From Pseudomonas plecoglossicida NBRC 103162 = DSM 15088 (GTDB taxonomy: Bacteria > Pseudomonadota > Gammaproteobacteria > Pseudomonadales > Pseudomonadaceae), in the NCBI RefSeq assembly GCF_000730665.1, contig NZ_BBIV01000028.1, positions 1 through 64,000 of the forward strand: a stretch of DNA of 64,000 bases, in the 5' to 3' direction. The notes beneath the pieces are model-generated. The model worked only from the letters and a program-made list of their open reading frames with translations, did not search any database and had not been told where the DNA came from. How positions within the stretch are numbered: position 1 is the stretch's first letter; the number at the start of each line of letters is the position of its first letter. A program made the translations under genes and the position numbers. Shown here piece after piece: positions 55,787-64,000 of the stretch.

Positions 55787-58081
55787 ATGACAATTATCAA
55801 AAATACCTCAGCCATCCGCCAACACCCCCTCACCGCCATTGATGGCGAGGTTGGAGACCTGATCCTCCAATCTGCCGAGTCGTTACGTCAGTCGCTCAAT
55901 CTCAAAAGCTTCGTCATCAGGCCTCAACTGATGGCGCTTGAAGCCTACTGCGACGTGATGGGCCATCGGGTCACAATGGACACGCTCCGCTCCCCCGAGA
56001 TTCGGGAAATCCTGGAAGGCTTCACTACCGCAATGGCCGGAGAGGCACTCATCGTCCTGCCGGATAGAGAGCCCATCAAATTTTGCCGCACCCTCTATCA
56101 AGTGCTGAATGAAGCCAGAGCAAAATACCCAGACCACCACCGATTGGAATGGGACTTCCGGACTTTCAAACCAGACCCGGAGGTGTGCATTGCAATCCGA
56201 GCACGCACAAACGAATTTCACGAGTGGTACTGGAAAGGTTGGGACATCCAACAGCCACGGCAGGCAGCTGTATATCTGCGTCTAGCCCAGCTGGTCGTCC
56301 CCTATGGCCGGACTTTTGTACAGGACGTTTACGAAGAGCTGCTGCAGTATTTCCGGAACCGTACGGGCAGATTCCGTAGCGAATGGAACATCCTGTTTGA
56401 CTACCTCGCCAAGCACCACCATTCCTGGCCACTGAGCCGGTTCAAAACGGAGGTGGGACTTAAGCAGTTCATGCAGGAGTTCTCCATTTCCTATTTTAAC
56501 AATGCCAAGATAGCCGGGCTGGACGCTCAGTCTCAGATCAAAAACTGGAACCGATTCCTTAACTCTGTAGAGCAATGCCTCTGCAAGCCAACTATCTGGG
56601 CAAGCATCAGCTCTCCAATTCGACGCCCGCCGCCCGATACCAAGCATGGCTCAGAGACCAAGGTGACGGAAGACGAAGAAGGCACGCTCGTTCAAGAGAA
56701 GTTGCTCACGAACATCCCTTTGCACGTGACCGATGCCGAAGCCGTTGAAATCCTCTTTTTCCACATCAAAAGAGATGTCACGACGGTTCGCAATTGGGCG
56801 ACGGCACAAGCGGCTGACCTCAAATCTCGGTATATGTGGCGAATTGAGCAAGCGAATAAAGGCACTCCGATTGAACAATACGAAGGCAGGGGGCTCTACA
56901 AAACCTATAGCGTGGCTGATGTCTGCGCAACTCTAGAAGACGTTAATTCAAACGTCCCCACTGCGTTTCTCTGCAAGGTATATCAAAACGCGACCAGTTC
57001 GAAGTGCAGCGCGCCGGAACTTGCCAACGCATTAGGATTTGCGGTGGCAGGAAGCTTATTTCCATTCCAGTGCCTGCTTGTGCTTGAGCACCCCGAAATC
57101 ACATCTGAGTTTTTGAAAAGTTTCGAACTGTATAACCAAGACGGTCAGCTGGTCGGATTCGACGAGCAGCAACGGCTACTCATCGGGTACAAAGACCGCA
57201 AACAGCCAGACGTACGAGAGCAGGTCATCGAACTGAATGACCAGTCGTTTGCCATTGTCAAAGACATTATCGCGATCACCAGTTTGGGCCGTCGCACACT
57301 GAAGGCGGAGAAAAACGACGATTGGCGCTACCTCTTCATCACATCCGGGAAGGCCCTAAAGCCCTTCCAGGTAGCAAAGCCGACTCTTTGGAATGACAAC
57401 TCGTTTATCAACAACCGCACCCTGCGGGAACGGTTGCTCAAAGAGTTCAGGCCGCACAGCGATCTTTCAGATGGTGAGCTAGTCGAGCTCATCAAGCGGG
57501 TTCGCCTGACGAAAATCAGGCCTTCCAGGGCGGTGGAAATTTTCATTCAGAGCAAGAGCTCAGAAAAGATGTCCGATGCCTTGGGTCATGAGCACTATTA
57601 CCCGGATCTACTCAGCCACTACCTACCTGACGCCATCCTGGCGTTCATCAAAGCGCGCTGGATCCGGATCTTCCAAAAGGCCCTTGTCTGTGTAGCCATG
57701 GAAGAGAGCCCTCATCTGCTTAGGGTAACCAAATTTACCAGCATCGATGAATTGGACGCCTTCCTTGAAAATCACCGTATCGAGGAGATTCCTTCTGAGG
57801 CGTCCGACCCGAACGCAAAGCGCAACGCGAAGAAGTCAATAGCAGCGAAGCGGTGCTTTCGATTGGCGTTCCTTTCCTGGCCTCCCTGTTGTCACTGGAG
57901 GCCGCAGTAAAGGCAGCCACCAACAGGGCCCGTGTGTGGCAAAGCCGAATACTGGGCATCCTTTGCGGAGAAGATCAAAACGGAAATCACGACCGGGAGA
58001 AAGGCGCCGCTGAAGAAATACCTGGCTACCGCACTTGAAATGGTGGATGCGAAGAAAATGGAGGCGCTGATCTATGCGTAA
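55787..58081 (+). pseudogene. Large recombinase-associated protein, degenerate, frame-disrupted
   Basis: A predicted 764-aa protein beginning MTIIKNTSAIRQH, first of a four-gene recombinase operon. The C-terminal half looks like a degenerate tyrosine recombinase: R578-x-x-R581 (IRPSRAV) in place of H-x-x-R, GH at 600-601 and Y612 (LGHEHYYPDLLSHYLP), with no clear first arginine. It resembles the large proteins placed beside integrases in VPA1269-type islands. The frame is broken near its end: reading shifts after about 57800 (one base short in a C run near 57810) and shifts back at an extra C near 57940. Between these the original frame meets TAA at 57908. The original frame ends at 58081, overlapping the next start by 8 bp. 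Base composition is more AT-rich than the host. Confidence 0.7.
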
Positions 58082-60152
58082 GCTTAAGGCGGTCAAATCC
58101 AGCTATGACTTCCTACAGACGTTTGACCAAGAAAAGGCCTCGGCGCATACCACCGCCCCCTGGTTGCTTAACGATTTCAGTGAAAATGACTGGAAAATGC
58201 AGACCAATCAGAAGGTGCCATTCCATCTCGCATGGAGTGTTCAGCTCTGGGATGGGAGCTTGCTGACTGACGCGAAGAACGACGTGCTGCTGCGTTCGCT
58301 CAAACATCTCCTCATCATCGGCGGCAATGGCATGAATGAAGAGTTTGCGATGCTGGCTCCTAGCAGCAAGCACATGAGGGTCACTTACACCCTAAAGCTC
58401 ATCGACTATCTGTTGATCCATGCCGAGAGCTATGGATTAGTGGAGTTTGGCCTGGGATCTCTCGATGGTGACCACTTAAAGGGCATGCTGAATCACCTAG
58501 CCACTCAGGCAAGATCCGAGGACTCCGTGTATGCCTGGAAAGATCGGGTAACGGCATTTAGCACTTCAGAACTCGGCAAACTCACTCCTTCGGAAGAAGA
58601 GGCGCTATTCAAGAAATATCCCAGCATGTTGGAGGTCAGCGACGACGAGCTAGAGGACTTCTCGCTCGGCATCGAAGCATCGGAGATTCCGAGGGTACGC
58701 GCTGCACTGATGAAAGCGGGTGTGTATTACGGCAATCGCAACCATGGGTTCCGGATCAGCACAAAACAACTGTCGGAGCTGATCTACAGCGATACGCTAC
58801 GAGGCTGTCAAACCCCCAAATCTGCGCTTCACGCACTCAGTTTTTATCCCAATGAGCGGAGCTACCGTCGCGAGTTTCCAGGCGTACGGGTCACGACAGG
58901 CGAGTCCGAGAGGCTGCAGGAAAGCATCTATTTCTACTACCGCTACACCCTGATCGGCAGTGCTGCCCTGGGGACATTGGAGCTACCCTCCCCATCCGAT
59001 ATCGAGACCATCAAAGAGTATGTTCCCGATGTGAACGAGTCCAAACGCTTCAGAAGCGTTCCGTCGGCCAACCTACTTAAGCTGTTCCGCCGAAGCATGG
59101 AGTTTCATGTCGAGAAGGGCAGGATGATCCTGAACGGCTTCGTGAGGGTCGCTGCCTATTGCAAGGCAAAAGGTCTGTCGATGACCCAGCTCCCAGAAGC
59201 CGAATTTCTGAATGTCATCGGCCCGGAACTCGTCAGCCTCGGCGTCAAAAAACTGGGTCTTTCAAGCAACCGCAGAACGAAAAACAGACTCCCGCGTAAA
59301 GGCAGCCGTGAGAAATACTTCAAAGATTTGCGTGCAAACCACGGCTTGATTGAGCTGGTGTACGTGTACCTGGGCAGCATCCAGATGGCCGTCGGTATGC
59401 TCATGGCACGGCGGGTCGACGAACTGGTGACGCTCAAAGCGCGAGATTGCCTCGACGGTAGCAAATCCTGGCTTATCTTCGGCCTAGCAAAGTCGACCCG
59501 CCAAGCGCTCGGCTTGCGGCAGCGTGAGTCTCGCCCTATCGATGCTATCGCGGTTGAAATGATTGAAGAGCTTCGTCGTTTCCAGAAGCTGCTTAAGCTG
59601 CCGGGAATCATCGACGACCTGGGCGACCTGTATGCCACCCCCTCTTCGTTGGGCTACGCGGGCCTGCAGGAGTGCTCAACACATCTCTACAACCGGCACC
59701 TGGATTTCGCTTGCGACTACTTCGAAAGCGATCTGAACGATGACGGCCAGCGTTACTACGTCCGCCAGCATCAGCTCCGGCGCTTCTTTGCCATCATGTT
59801 CTTCTACACCAACAGCTTCGGCGAACTTGACACGCTACGCTGGATGCTCGGGCACCGTGACATCGAACACGTATGGCACTACCTGACCGAGTGCCTGGAA
59901 CCTTCAGACATTCGGGGAGCTGGCGCCCGATATTTCGCTGATCAAGCAAAAAAAGATCGCCTGGAAAACTACCAAAACCTAAAGGACTTGCTGGCTGCCA
60001 AATTTGGTACCACCTCGTTCAAGTTGGTCGATGAGCAGGAGATCGAGTCGTATCTCGAAGCCATGCTGGAAGAGGGTAAAGCCCGGATCGAGCCGCACTT
60101 CTACAACGATGAAAATGGCAAAGCCATGAAAGTCCTCTTCATCGTCAGCTGA
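58074..60152 (+). CDS. Tyrosine recombinase (integrase), 692 aa
   Basis: An unusually large tyrosine recombinase. The C-terminal catalytic domain has R447 (ARRVDELVTLK), H566-x-x-R569 (RQHQLRRFF), H594 (LGHRDIEHVW) and nucleophile Y603, a complete set. The N-terminal 350 residues are helical with no recognised domain. Its ATG overlaps the end of the upstream gene (ATGCGTAA), so translation is coupled. It probably cuts and joins the island ends at the yggL target together with the other recombinases here. Confidence 0.88.
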   Translation: MRKLKAVKSSYDFLQTFDQEKASAHTTAPWLLNDFSENDWKMQTNQKVPFHLAWSVQLWDGSLLTDAKNDVLLRSLKHLLIIGGNGMNEEFAMLAPSSKHMRVTYTLKLIDYLLIHAESYGLVEFGLGSLDGDHLKGMLNHLATQARSEDSVYAWKDRVTAFSTSELGKLTPSEEEALFKKYPSMLEVSDDELEDFSLGIEASEIPRVRAALMKAGVYYGNRNHGFRISTKQLSELIYSDTLRGCQTPKSALHALSFYPNERSYRREFPGVRVTTGESERLQESIYFYYRYTLIGSAALGTLELPSPSDIETIKEYVPDVNESKRFRSVPSANLLKLFRRSMEFHVEKGRMILNGFVRVAAYCKAKGLSMTQLPEAEFLNVIGPELVSLGVKKLGLSSNRRTKNRLPRKGSREKYFKDLRANHGLIELVYVYLGSIQMAVGMLMARRVDELVTLKARDCLDGSKSWLIFGLAKSTRQALGLRQRESRPIDAIAVEMIEELRRFQKLLKLPGIIDDLGDLYATPSSLGYAGLQECSTHLYNRHLDFACDYFESDLNDDGQRYYVRQHQLRRFFAIMFFYTNSFGELDTLRWMLGHRDIEHVWHYLTECLEPSDIRGAGARYFADQAKKDRLENYQNLKDLLAAKFGTTSFKLVDEQEIESYLEAMLEEGKARIEPHFYNDENGKAMKVLFIVS

Positions 60153-60170
60153 AATATCGGGAAAACATCA

Positions 60171-60785
60171 ATGAGCACACTGACTAAACGCGAGCAGATC
60201 GAACAATCCATTGACGGGATCTTTAAGCTTTTGCATGAGATCCGGCGCGAGCCTGGCAGCTATGCCCAGAACGAACAGGTGCTTCACGCCCTCAAGAGTC
60301 AGGGCTACCTGTGCGCGCTGGAGATGGATTTCTGGATCCGGGACGAACAAGTGAAAATCCAGCCAATCAGCCTGAATACGCTCAAGAAGAAGCTGGCGGG
60401 TAATGGCCCTGATCGCGACTTCACTTATTTGGACAAACTACGAACTCATGCCCAGGCCGCCATTGCCAAGTTCAGCGAGGAGCCGCCCGAGCCCAAAAAG
60501 CGTTCGCGAAGCGCCATTGAGAGTCAGATCGAAGATCTCAAAGCCTCAGTCTCCTCACTCCACGCAGTCAACATGGTGCTGGTACAGGCTTTGGAGGTTA
60601 ACCGTAGAGACTTGATCACCATCGCGGACACCGTGAACACTGGGTTACGGCAGAAGCGAATCAATGACGCGATCAATCGGATCATTAAAATTCTTGGGAT
60701 GAACCCTGCCCCATTTGACGACACCTCCGTCCTCTCTATGGAAAAACATCTGAAGCTGGTGCCCAATGACAAAACGAACCGTTGA
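60171..60785 (+). CDS. Coiled-coil accessory protein of the recombinase operon
   Basis: A 204-aa helical protein with no catalytic motif. Residues about 110-175 (ESQIEDLKASVSSLHAVNMVLVQALEVNRRDL) form a likely coiled coil after a basic linker (PPEPKKRSRSAIE). It is placed between the two tyrosine recombinases, 18 bp after the first and overlapping the second by 20 bp. It may be a VPA1267-like accessory factor that bridges recombinases; this is inference from position. Confidence 0.75.
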   Translation: MSTLTKREQIEQSIDGIFKLLHEIRREPGSYAQNEQVLHALKSQGYLCALEMDFWIRDEQVKIQPISLNTLKKKLAGNGPDRDFTYLDKLRTHAQAAIAKFSEEPPEPKKRSRSAIESQIEDLKASVSSLHAVNMVLVQALEVNRRDLITIADTVNTGLRQKRINDAINRIIKILGMNPAPFDDTSVLSMEKHLKLVPNDKTNR

Positions 60786-62184
60786 ATATCCCGAGTCGGG
60801 CCAGCTTTTCACTCCCATTCCGAAGCTGCGGCTCTACGATTATCTGACTCATGGCGAGCTGCATACGCTTGACGGCAGCATGATGCCGTTCATGTCCTGG
60901 CCTGACGGTTCACCGTGCCTGCAAGCTAATGCTTATATGATCAAGCTCAGAATGCAGCCTGGCAGGGGCGGGCATGGCCCGTCGAGGCATGGCACTAAAG
61001 GCGGATCATTTGGGCAGTACGCCGGCCAGATCAGCCACCTGATTCGCTTCTGCTACTACAACAAGCTGAGCTTCATCGCCCTGTCGGATGACGATTTTTG
61101 CGACTTCATCGATGGGCTCCGTCAAGAGAAGAAGCCTGACAACCCTAAACAGCAGAAAAGGAATGAGCGCACCATCACCGGTATTGGCAGACGGTGTCTT
61201 AATTTCCTCAGCCATGTCGCTGAAATGAATGGCCTGCATAACTTCGTGGGGATCAATGGCACCATTTCTATTGTCATGGTGGACGCCATTTATTATCGGA
61301 ATGGTAAAGCCTTCAAACGCTCAAGCGTCCATCATAGGTCGTTCAGGACGCCTTCTGCGAAGAAGACTCGTAAACCGATCGGTGAGGCGACTATCGAAAA
61401 GCTGAGGGATACGATTGATGCTCACTCATCGTCTGAGTTTTTGAGTACTCGCCGGCACTTGATGATCTCTCTATTCGAAGAAATGGGAACTCGAAGAGCT
61501 GAGACCCAGCCCATTACGGTGGCCGAGGTCATTGCCGCCAGCAAAGTGAAATCTCCAACCCTCATCGTCAATACGCTAAAACGTGGAGGCATGGGGATCA
61601 CACGAGAGCTTGAACTGAGTCCTCCCCTGATCGATGAGCTCATGGATTACATTCGCGGCCCCAGACGTACAATCATGAAGAAACACAAAGGTATCCCAGA
61701 CCATGGGTACTTATTCGTCACTGAGCGCGGAGGTCGCCCCTTGGGCATCGACAGCATTACGACGGAGTTTTCTAAGATTCGCAGGTTAGCAGGCATCGAA
61801 GAGCAAGCGTGTGCACATTTGTTCCGACACACCTTTTGCACCAACATTGTGGCCCAGCTCATTGCGGCCACTCAGGCGTTGAGTCCAGATTCGTTTAGGC
61901 AGACGTTGATGACCAACAAGATGCTCGCTGAGTCTGCGATGGCTAAGAGCGGGCACGCCACACTTGAGAGCCTGCTGGACTACGTTGATTCCGCATTCAA
62001 GCAAAAATCCAAGTACCAGCAGATCATTAAGACCGTCGAAGCCGCCAAGACATTTGAAAGCTATGAGAGGCGCAGGAAGCGACTCCGTGATGATTTCAAA
62101 AAGGGCAAGCTCACAAAGGAGCAATACATTGAACGTGATGAACAACTGGATGCAGCTATGGATCGCGACCTCCAAGCTGCATAG
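60766..62184 (+). CDS. Tyrosine recombinase (integrase), 472 aa
   Basis: A 472-aa site-specific recombinase with a full catalytic set: R243 (EEMGTRRAETQP), H351-x-x-R354 (AHLFRHTFC), H397 (KSGHATLESLL) and Y406 (DYVDSAF). The N-terminal part has a core-binding helical region (FGQYAGQISHLIRFCYYN). Start ATG at 60766 lies inside the end of the accessory gene. It is the last gene of the quartet. Confidence 0.88.
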   Translation: MTKRTVEYPESGQLFTPIPKLRLYDYLTHGELHTLDGSMMPFMSWPDGSPCLQANAYMIKLRMQPGRGGHGPSRHGTKGGSFGQYAGQISHLIRFCYYNKLSFIALSDDDFCDFIDGLRQEKKPDNPKQQKRNERTITGIGRRCLNFLSHVAEMNGLHNFVGINGTISIVMVDAIYYRNGKAFKRSSVHHRSFRTPSAKKTRKPIGEATIEKLRDTIDAHSSSEFLSTRRHLMISLFEEMGTRRAETQPITVAEVIAASKVKSPTLIVNTLKRGGMGITRELELSPPLIDELMDYIRGPRRTIMKKHKGIPDHGYLFVTERGGRPLGIDSITTEFSKIRRLAGIEEQACAHLFRHTFCTNIVAQLIAATQALSPDSFRQTLMTNKMLAESAMAKSGHATLESLLDYVDSAFKQKSKYQQIIKTVEAAKTFESYERRRKRLRDDFKKGKLTKEQYIERDEQLDAAMDRDLQAA

Positions 62185-62204
62185 TCTCAGTCAGGAGGAC
62201 AACC

Positions 62205-62239
62205 TGGAGTGCCCCCGAATATGAAATGCTGGCACTCCA
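62205..62239 (+). terminator. Hairpin behind the recombinase operon
   Basis: A 9-bp perfect stem TGGAGTGCC (62205-62213) / GGCACTCCA (62231-62239) with a 17-nt loop, 20 bp past the last recombinase gene. There is no clear T run (TGGTTTCTG follows), so it may be a processed 3' end rather than a classical terminator. Confidence 0.4.
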
Positions 62240-62296
62240 TGGTTTCTGAATCCATTGGGCAATGGCTCTGAGGATTAAAGATGCCTGGCTTGCTAG

Positions 62297-62700
62297 GCTC
62301 TGTACGAAATCCCGAGAAACCTAATCGTCGCTCCTCTAGCGCTGAGATTTTGTAGAGTCACGCGCCATTAACGGTAAGGAAGTCTGTGATGCCAAGGCGC
62401 TACGAACTCACGAACAAGGCCTGGGATGTGGTCTCCGATCTCTTCATCGAAACCCTTGGCCGAGGTCTGCCCCGACTGAGCGACCGGCTGATGCTCGATG
62501 GCGTGCTGTGGGTGCTCTGCTCATGAACAGCCTGGCGAGATATGCCCGAGAGTTTCGGATCTTGGGCAACCCGAGCCGCAGATGGCGCTCGGGCAAAAGA
62601 TTGGCTGAAGAGACTGCCGACCTCGCTCTTGGCTGCAGTCGCGATGACCTGACAGCCAAGATCCACCTGCTCTCGCCGAGCCCTGCCCGACCTGCGCCTG
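62297..62700 (+). pseudogene. IS5-family transposase remnant
   Basis: A reading frame from ATG 62389 to the stop at 62526 encodes MPRRYELTNKAWDVVSDLF and then RLMLDGVLWVLCS, the recognisable N-terminus of an IS5-type transposase. Downstream, in another frame, LGCSRDDLTAKIHLL (about 62625-62675) matches the LGRSRGGLTTKIHLL block. The bases GGCTCTGTACGAAATC at about 62297 could be the left terminal repeat. The element is deleted and frameshifted and cannot move by itself. The remainder up to 62922 holds nothing I recognise. Confidence 0.75.
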
Positions 62701-62922
62701 GCCTCAGGCGCAGTTGTTGTTCGCCATCCTGGTACCCCTCCCCGGGAGGTATCGCCGTCCCCGAGTGGCAAAGTGCGCTAGGGCATTGCACGGTTTAATA
62801 GCAAATTGATAGCGTAGGCACTACTGCGAAATTCAGGCGGCAGACGTGCCCCCCCCCACAGTGCTAGGCAACCCCGTAGCAACGCTGGCAGAAGAAGCTC
62901 AGGGATGAGATGGAGTGTGCGT

Positions 62923-63960
62923 ATGGATAGGCAAGCCCCCGAGTACCTTCTCAACCTGCTCGCACAAGGAGCCTCACTCTGCGCTACAGATCGGGGTCAA
63001 GCGTTCGTTCTTTTCCAGCGAGCATGTGCCCTTCTCTGGCGACTCGATCCCACGGGGAGTCCTATCTCCCCGATCGAGCTGGAGCGCAGGCTTCGAACGC
63101 CCTTGGAGGACTGGTTGCCCGAGTCCGTCAGAGCCGACTATTCAGGCCCCCTTCTCTACTTCGATATCTTCACCCAGACATGCAGTGAAATGCTGCTGGA
63201 GCTTGATGCGAAGGCGGTTTGGGATCGTGTGCAAGAAAGTGTGAATCGGGTCAAGCAGGCATGCCGACTGCGAGCAGACGGTGAATTGCACTACCGAAAT
63301 TTCCGCCTGTTTCTGGTTCAGCATGGTGTGATCTGGCCCGCTCAAGCCAGTGACACCTTCCTGCCCTTGAACCTGTCATTGAGCGAATTTTACGAGCCTA
63401 TTGCGCCGCACCTGTTTCACAACGGGCTCCTATACCTGTGTCCGGAATGCAAGTGGCCAATGAACACCCAGCGGCACGAAGTCAGCTGCGCGTCAGCGTG
63501 GTGCCAGGACAAGAAAAGTCTCTTCGTTCGAAATGGCGATGCCCTGACTAACCGGGTCGACGGAACCGCTTTGAACGGGCAGGCTGTCGATGGCCGGCTG
63601 ATGCTCAAACCAGCGTTGTGGAAGTTTACGCTTCAGCCCGGGCTCATTGAATTCGAGCTCGCTCAGACTCTGGCCGGTATGGGATTCGACGTGCAGCTAT
63701 GGCCAGATGTTGACCGTACAGACCTACGCTTTCGACTGGGGCATACCCACCAGGATATCGATGCCAAGGTCTGGATGTCCGCCTACAGACTTGCCGAGCA
63801 CATCAAGGCGATTCCAACGAGCTCACCTCGATGGATTGTAATCCCGGATTACCAGAAGCAAAGCCTCCCCTTACTCCGAAAACACTGTAACCCCGGCGTG
63901 AGCGTGTACACCCAGAGCCAATGTGTACAGGAGGCGAAGAAACGTGCAGCCCCTTTCTGA
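62923..63960 (+). CDS. PIWI-RE system nuclease-like protein
   Basis: A 345-aa protein with an N-terminal helical domain (residues 1-165), a zinc ribbon C173-x2-C176 ... C189-x4-C194 and a C-terminal restriction-endonuclease fold: E245 (GLIEFELAQTL), D267 (DRTDLRF) and D280-A-K282 (QDIDAKVW), the PD-(D/E)xK pattern. This order matches the nuclease protein (Y domain plus REase) of the prokaryotic PIWI-RE three-gene conflict systems. GGAG precedes the ATG at 62923 by 8 nt; another ATG lies at 62905. The next gene begins inside its 3' end, so an operon continues. The family call is from pattern recognition, not a search. Confidence 0.7.
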   Translation: MDRQAPEYLLNLLAQGASLCATDRGQAFVLFQRACALLWRLDPTGSPISPIELERRLRTPLEDWLPESVRADYSGPLLYFDIFTQTCSEMLLELDAKAVWDRVQESVNRVKQACRLRADGELHYRNFRLFLVQHGVIWPAQASDTFLPLNLSLSEFYEPIAPHLFHNGLLYLCPECKWPMNTQRHEVSCASAWCQDKKSLFVRNGDALTNRVDGTALNGQAVDGRLMLKPALWKFTLQPGLIEFELAQTLAGMGFDVQLWPDVDRTDLRFRLGHTHQDIDAKVWMSAYRLAEHIKAIPTSSPRWIVIPDYQKQSLPLLRKHCNPGVSVYTQSQCVQEAKKRAAPF

Positions 63961-64000
63961 CATCAGCGTCACGCTGTTCCTCGCATTGGCTGCACGCTAT
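63944..64000 (+). CDS. Partial gene downstream of the nuclease (cut by window end)
   Basis: GTG at 63944, preceded by AGGAGG at about 10 nt, opens a frame MQPLSDISVTLFLALAARY that stays open to the window edge. It overlaps the nuclease gene by 17 bp. In PIWI-RE systems the neighbour is usually a DinG-like helicase or the PIWI-RE protein; the visible 19 residues do not decide between them. Confidence 0.55.
   Translation, partial: MQPLSDISVTLFLALAARY

Noticed and set aside
55787-62184. The recombinase genes as a complete prophage
   Set aside because: No capsid, tail, terminase or phage repressor genes are seen; only recombinases, an IS remnant and a defence-like gene.

Overview
The window is chromosomal DNA of a Pseudomonas, most likely of the P. 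putida group. The evidence is the high GC content, the gene content and order (psrA-lexA-sulA, fadBA, a duplicated NarL-type two-component repertoire, a RocS2/RocA2-like pair) and the REP palindromes built on a GCCGGCAAGCCGGCTCCCACA-like core. Most of the first 55.7 kb is conserved core genome with one well separated gene after another on both strands.

Layout. 1-13 kb: a long GAPDH (gap) divergent from mfd, a CsiV-like envelope protein, a SWIM/SNF2 helicase, nagZ, an L,D-transpeptidase, then the regulatory cluster psrA / lexA-sulA, with two abutting PsrA palindromes and two tandem SOS boxes. 13-20 kb: topA and the fatty acid oxidation operon fadBA, with small conserved unknowns. 20-38 kb: a stress protein, uup, slt, a MOSC protein, cheV with an HPt-like protein, a NarL-family kinase/regulator pair, a lipid kinase, a glycosyltransferase, moeA/moaB, tRNA-Pro(CGG), an ABC exporter and pdxB. 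38-55 kb: tusA, a 420-bp palindromic repeat element, rlmM, acnA, an Aer-like receptor, a pseudouridine synthase, a small unknown gene directly behind a perfect SOS box, an M15 peptidase, a decayed ammonium transporter gene, a DUF883/YqjE/dgt cluster and a RocA2/RocS2-like phosphorelay.

From about 55.70 kb to the right edge the window enters a genomic island inserted into the 5' end of yggL. Only the 3' part of yggL remains and its basic N-terminus is gone. The island starts with a tightly packed four-gene operon of recombinase-type proteins: a large protein with a degenerate tyrosine-recombinase signature, damaged by two compensating frameshifts; a 692-aa tyrosine recombinase; a 204-aa coiled-coil protein; and a 472-aa tyrosine recombinase. 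After an IS5-like transposase remnant comes a 345-aa protein with a zinc ribbon and a PD-(D/E)xK nuclease motif. It resembles the nuclease component of the prokaryotic PIWI-RE three-gene conflict systems, and the next gene starts inside its 3' end and runs off the window. The island therefore looks like a recombinase-driven mobile element carrying a candidate PIWI-type defence module. This is the most interesting part of the window.

All calls were made by reading sequence and motifs; no database search was run.
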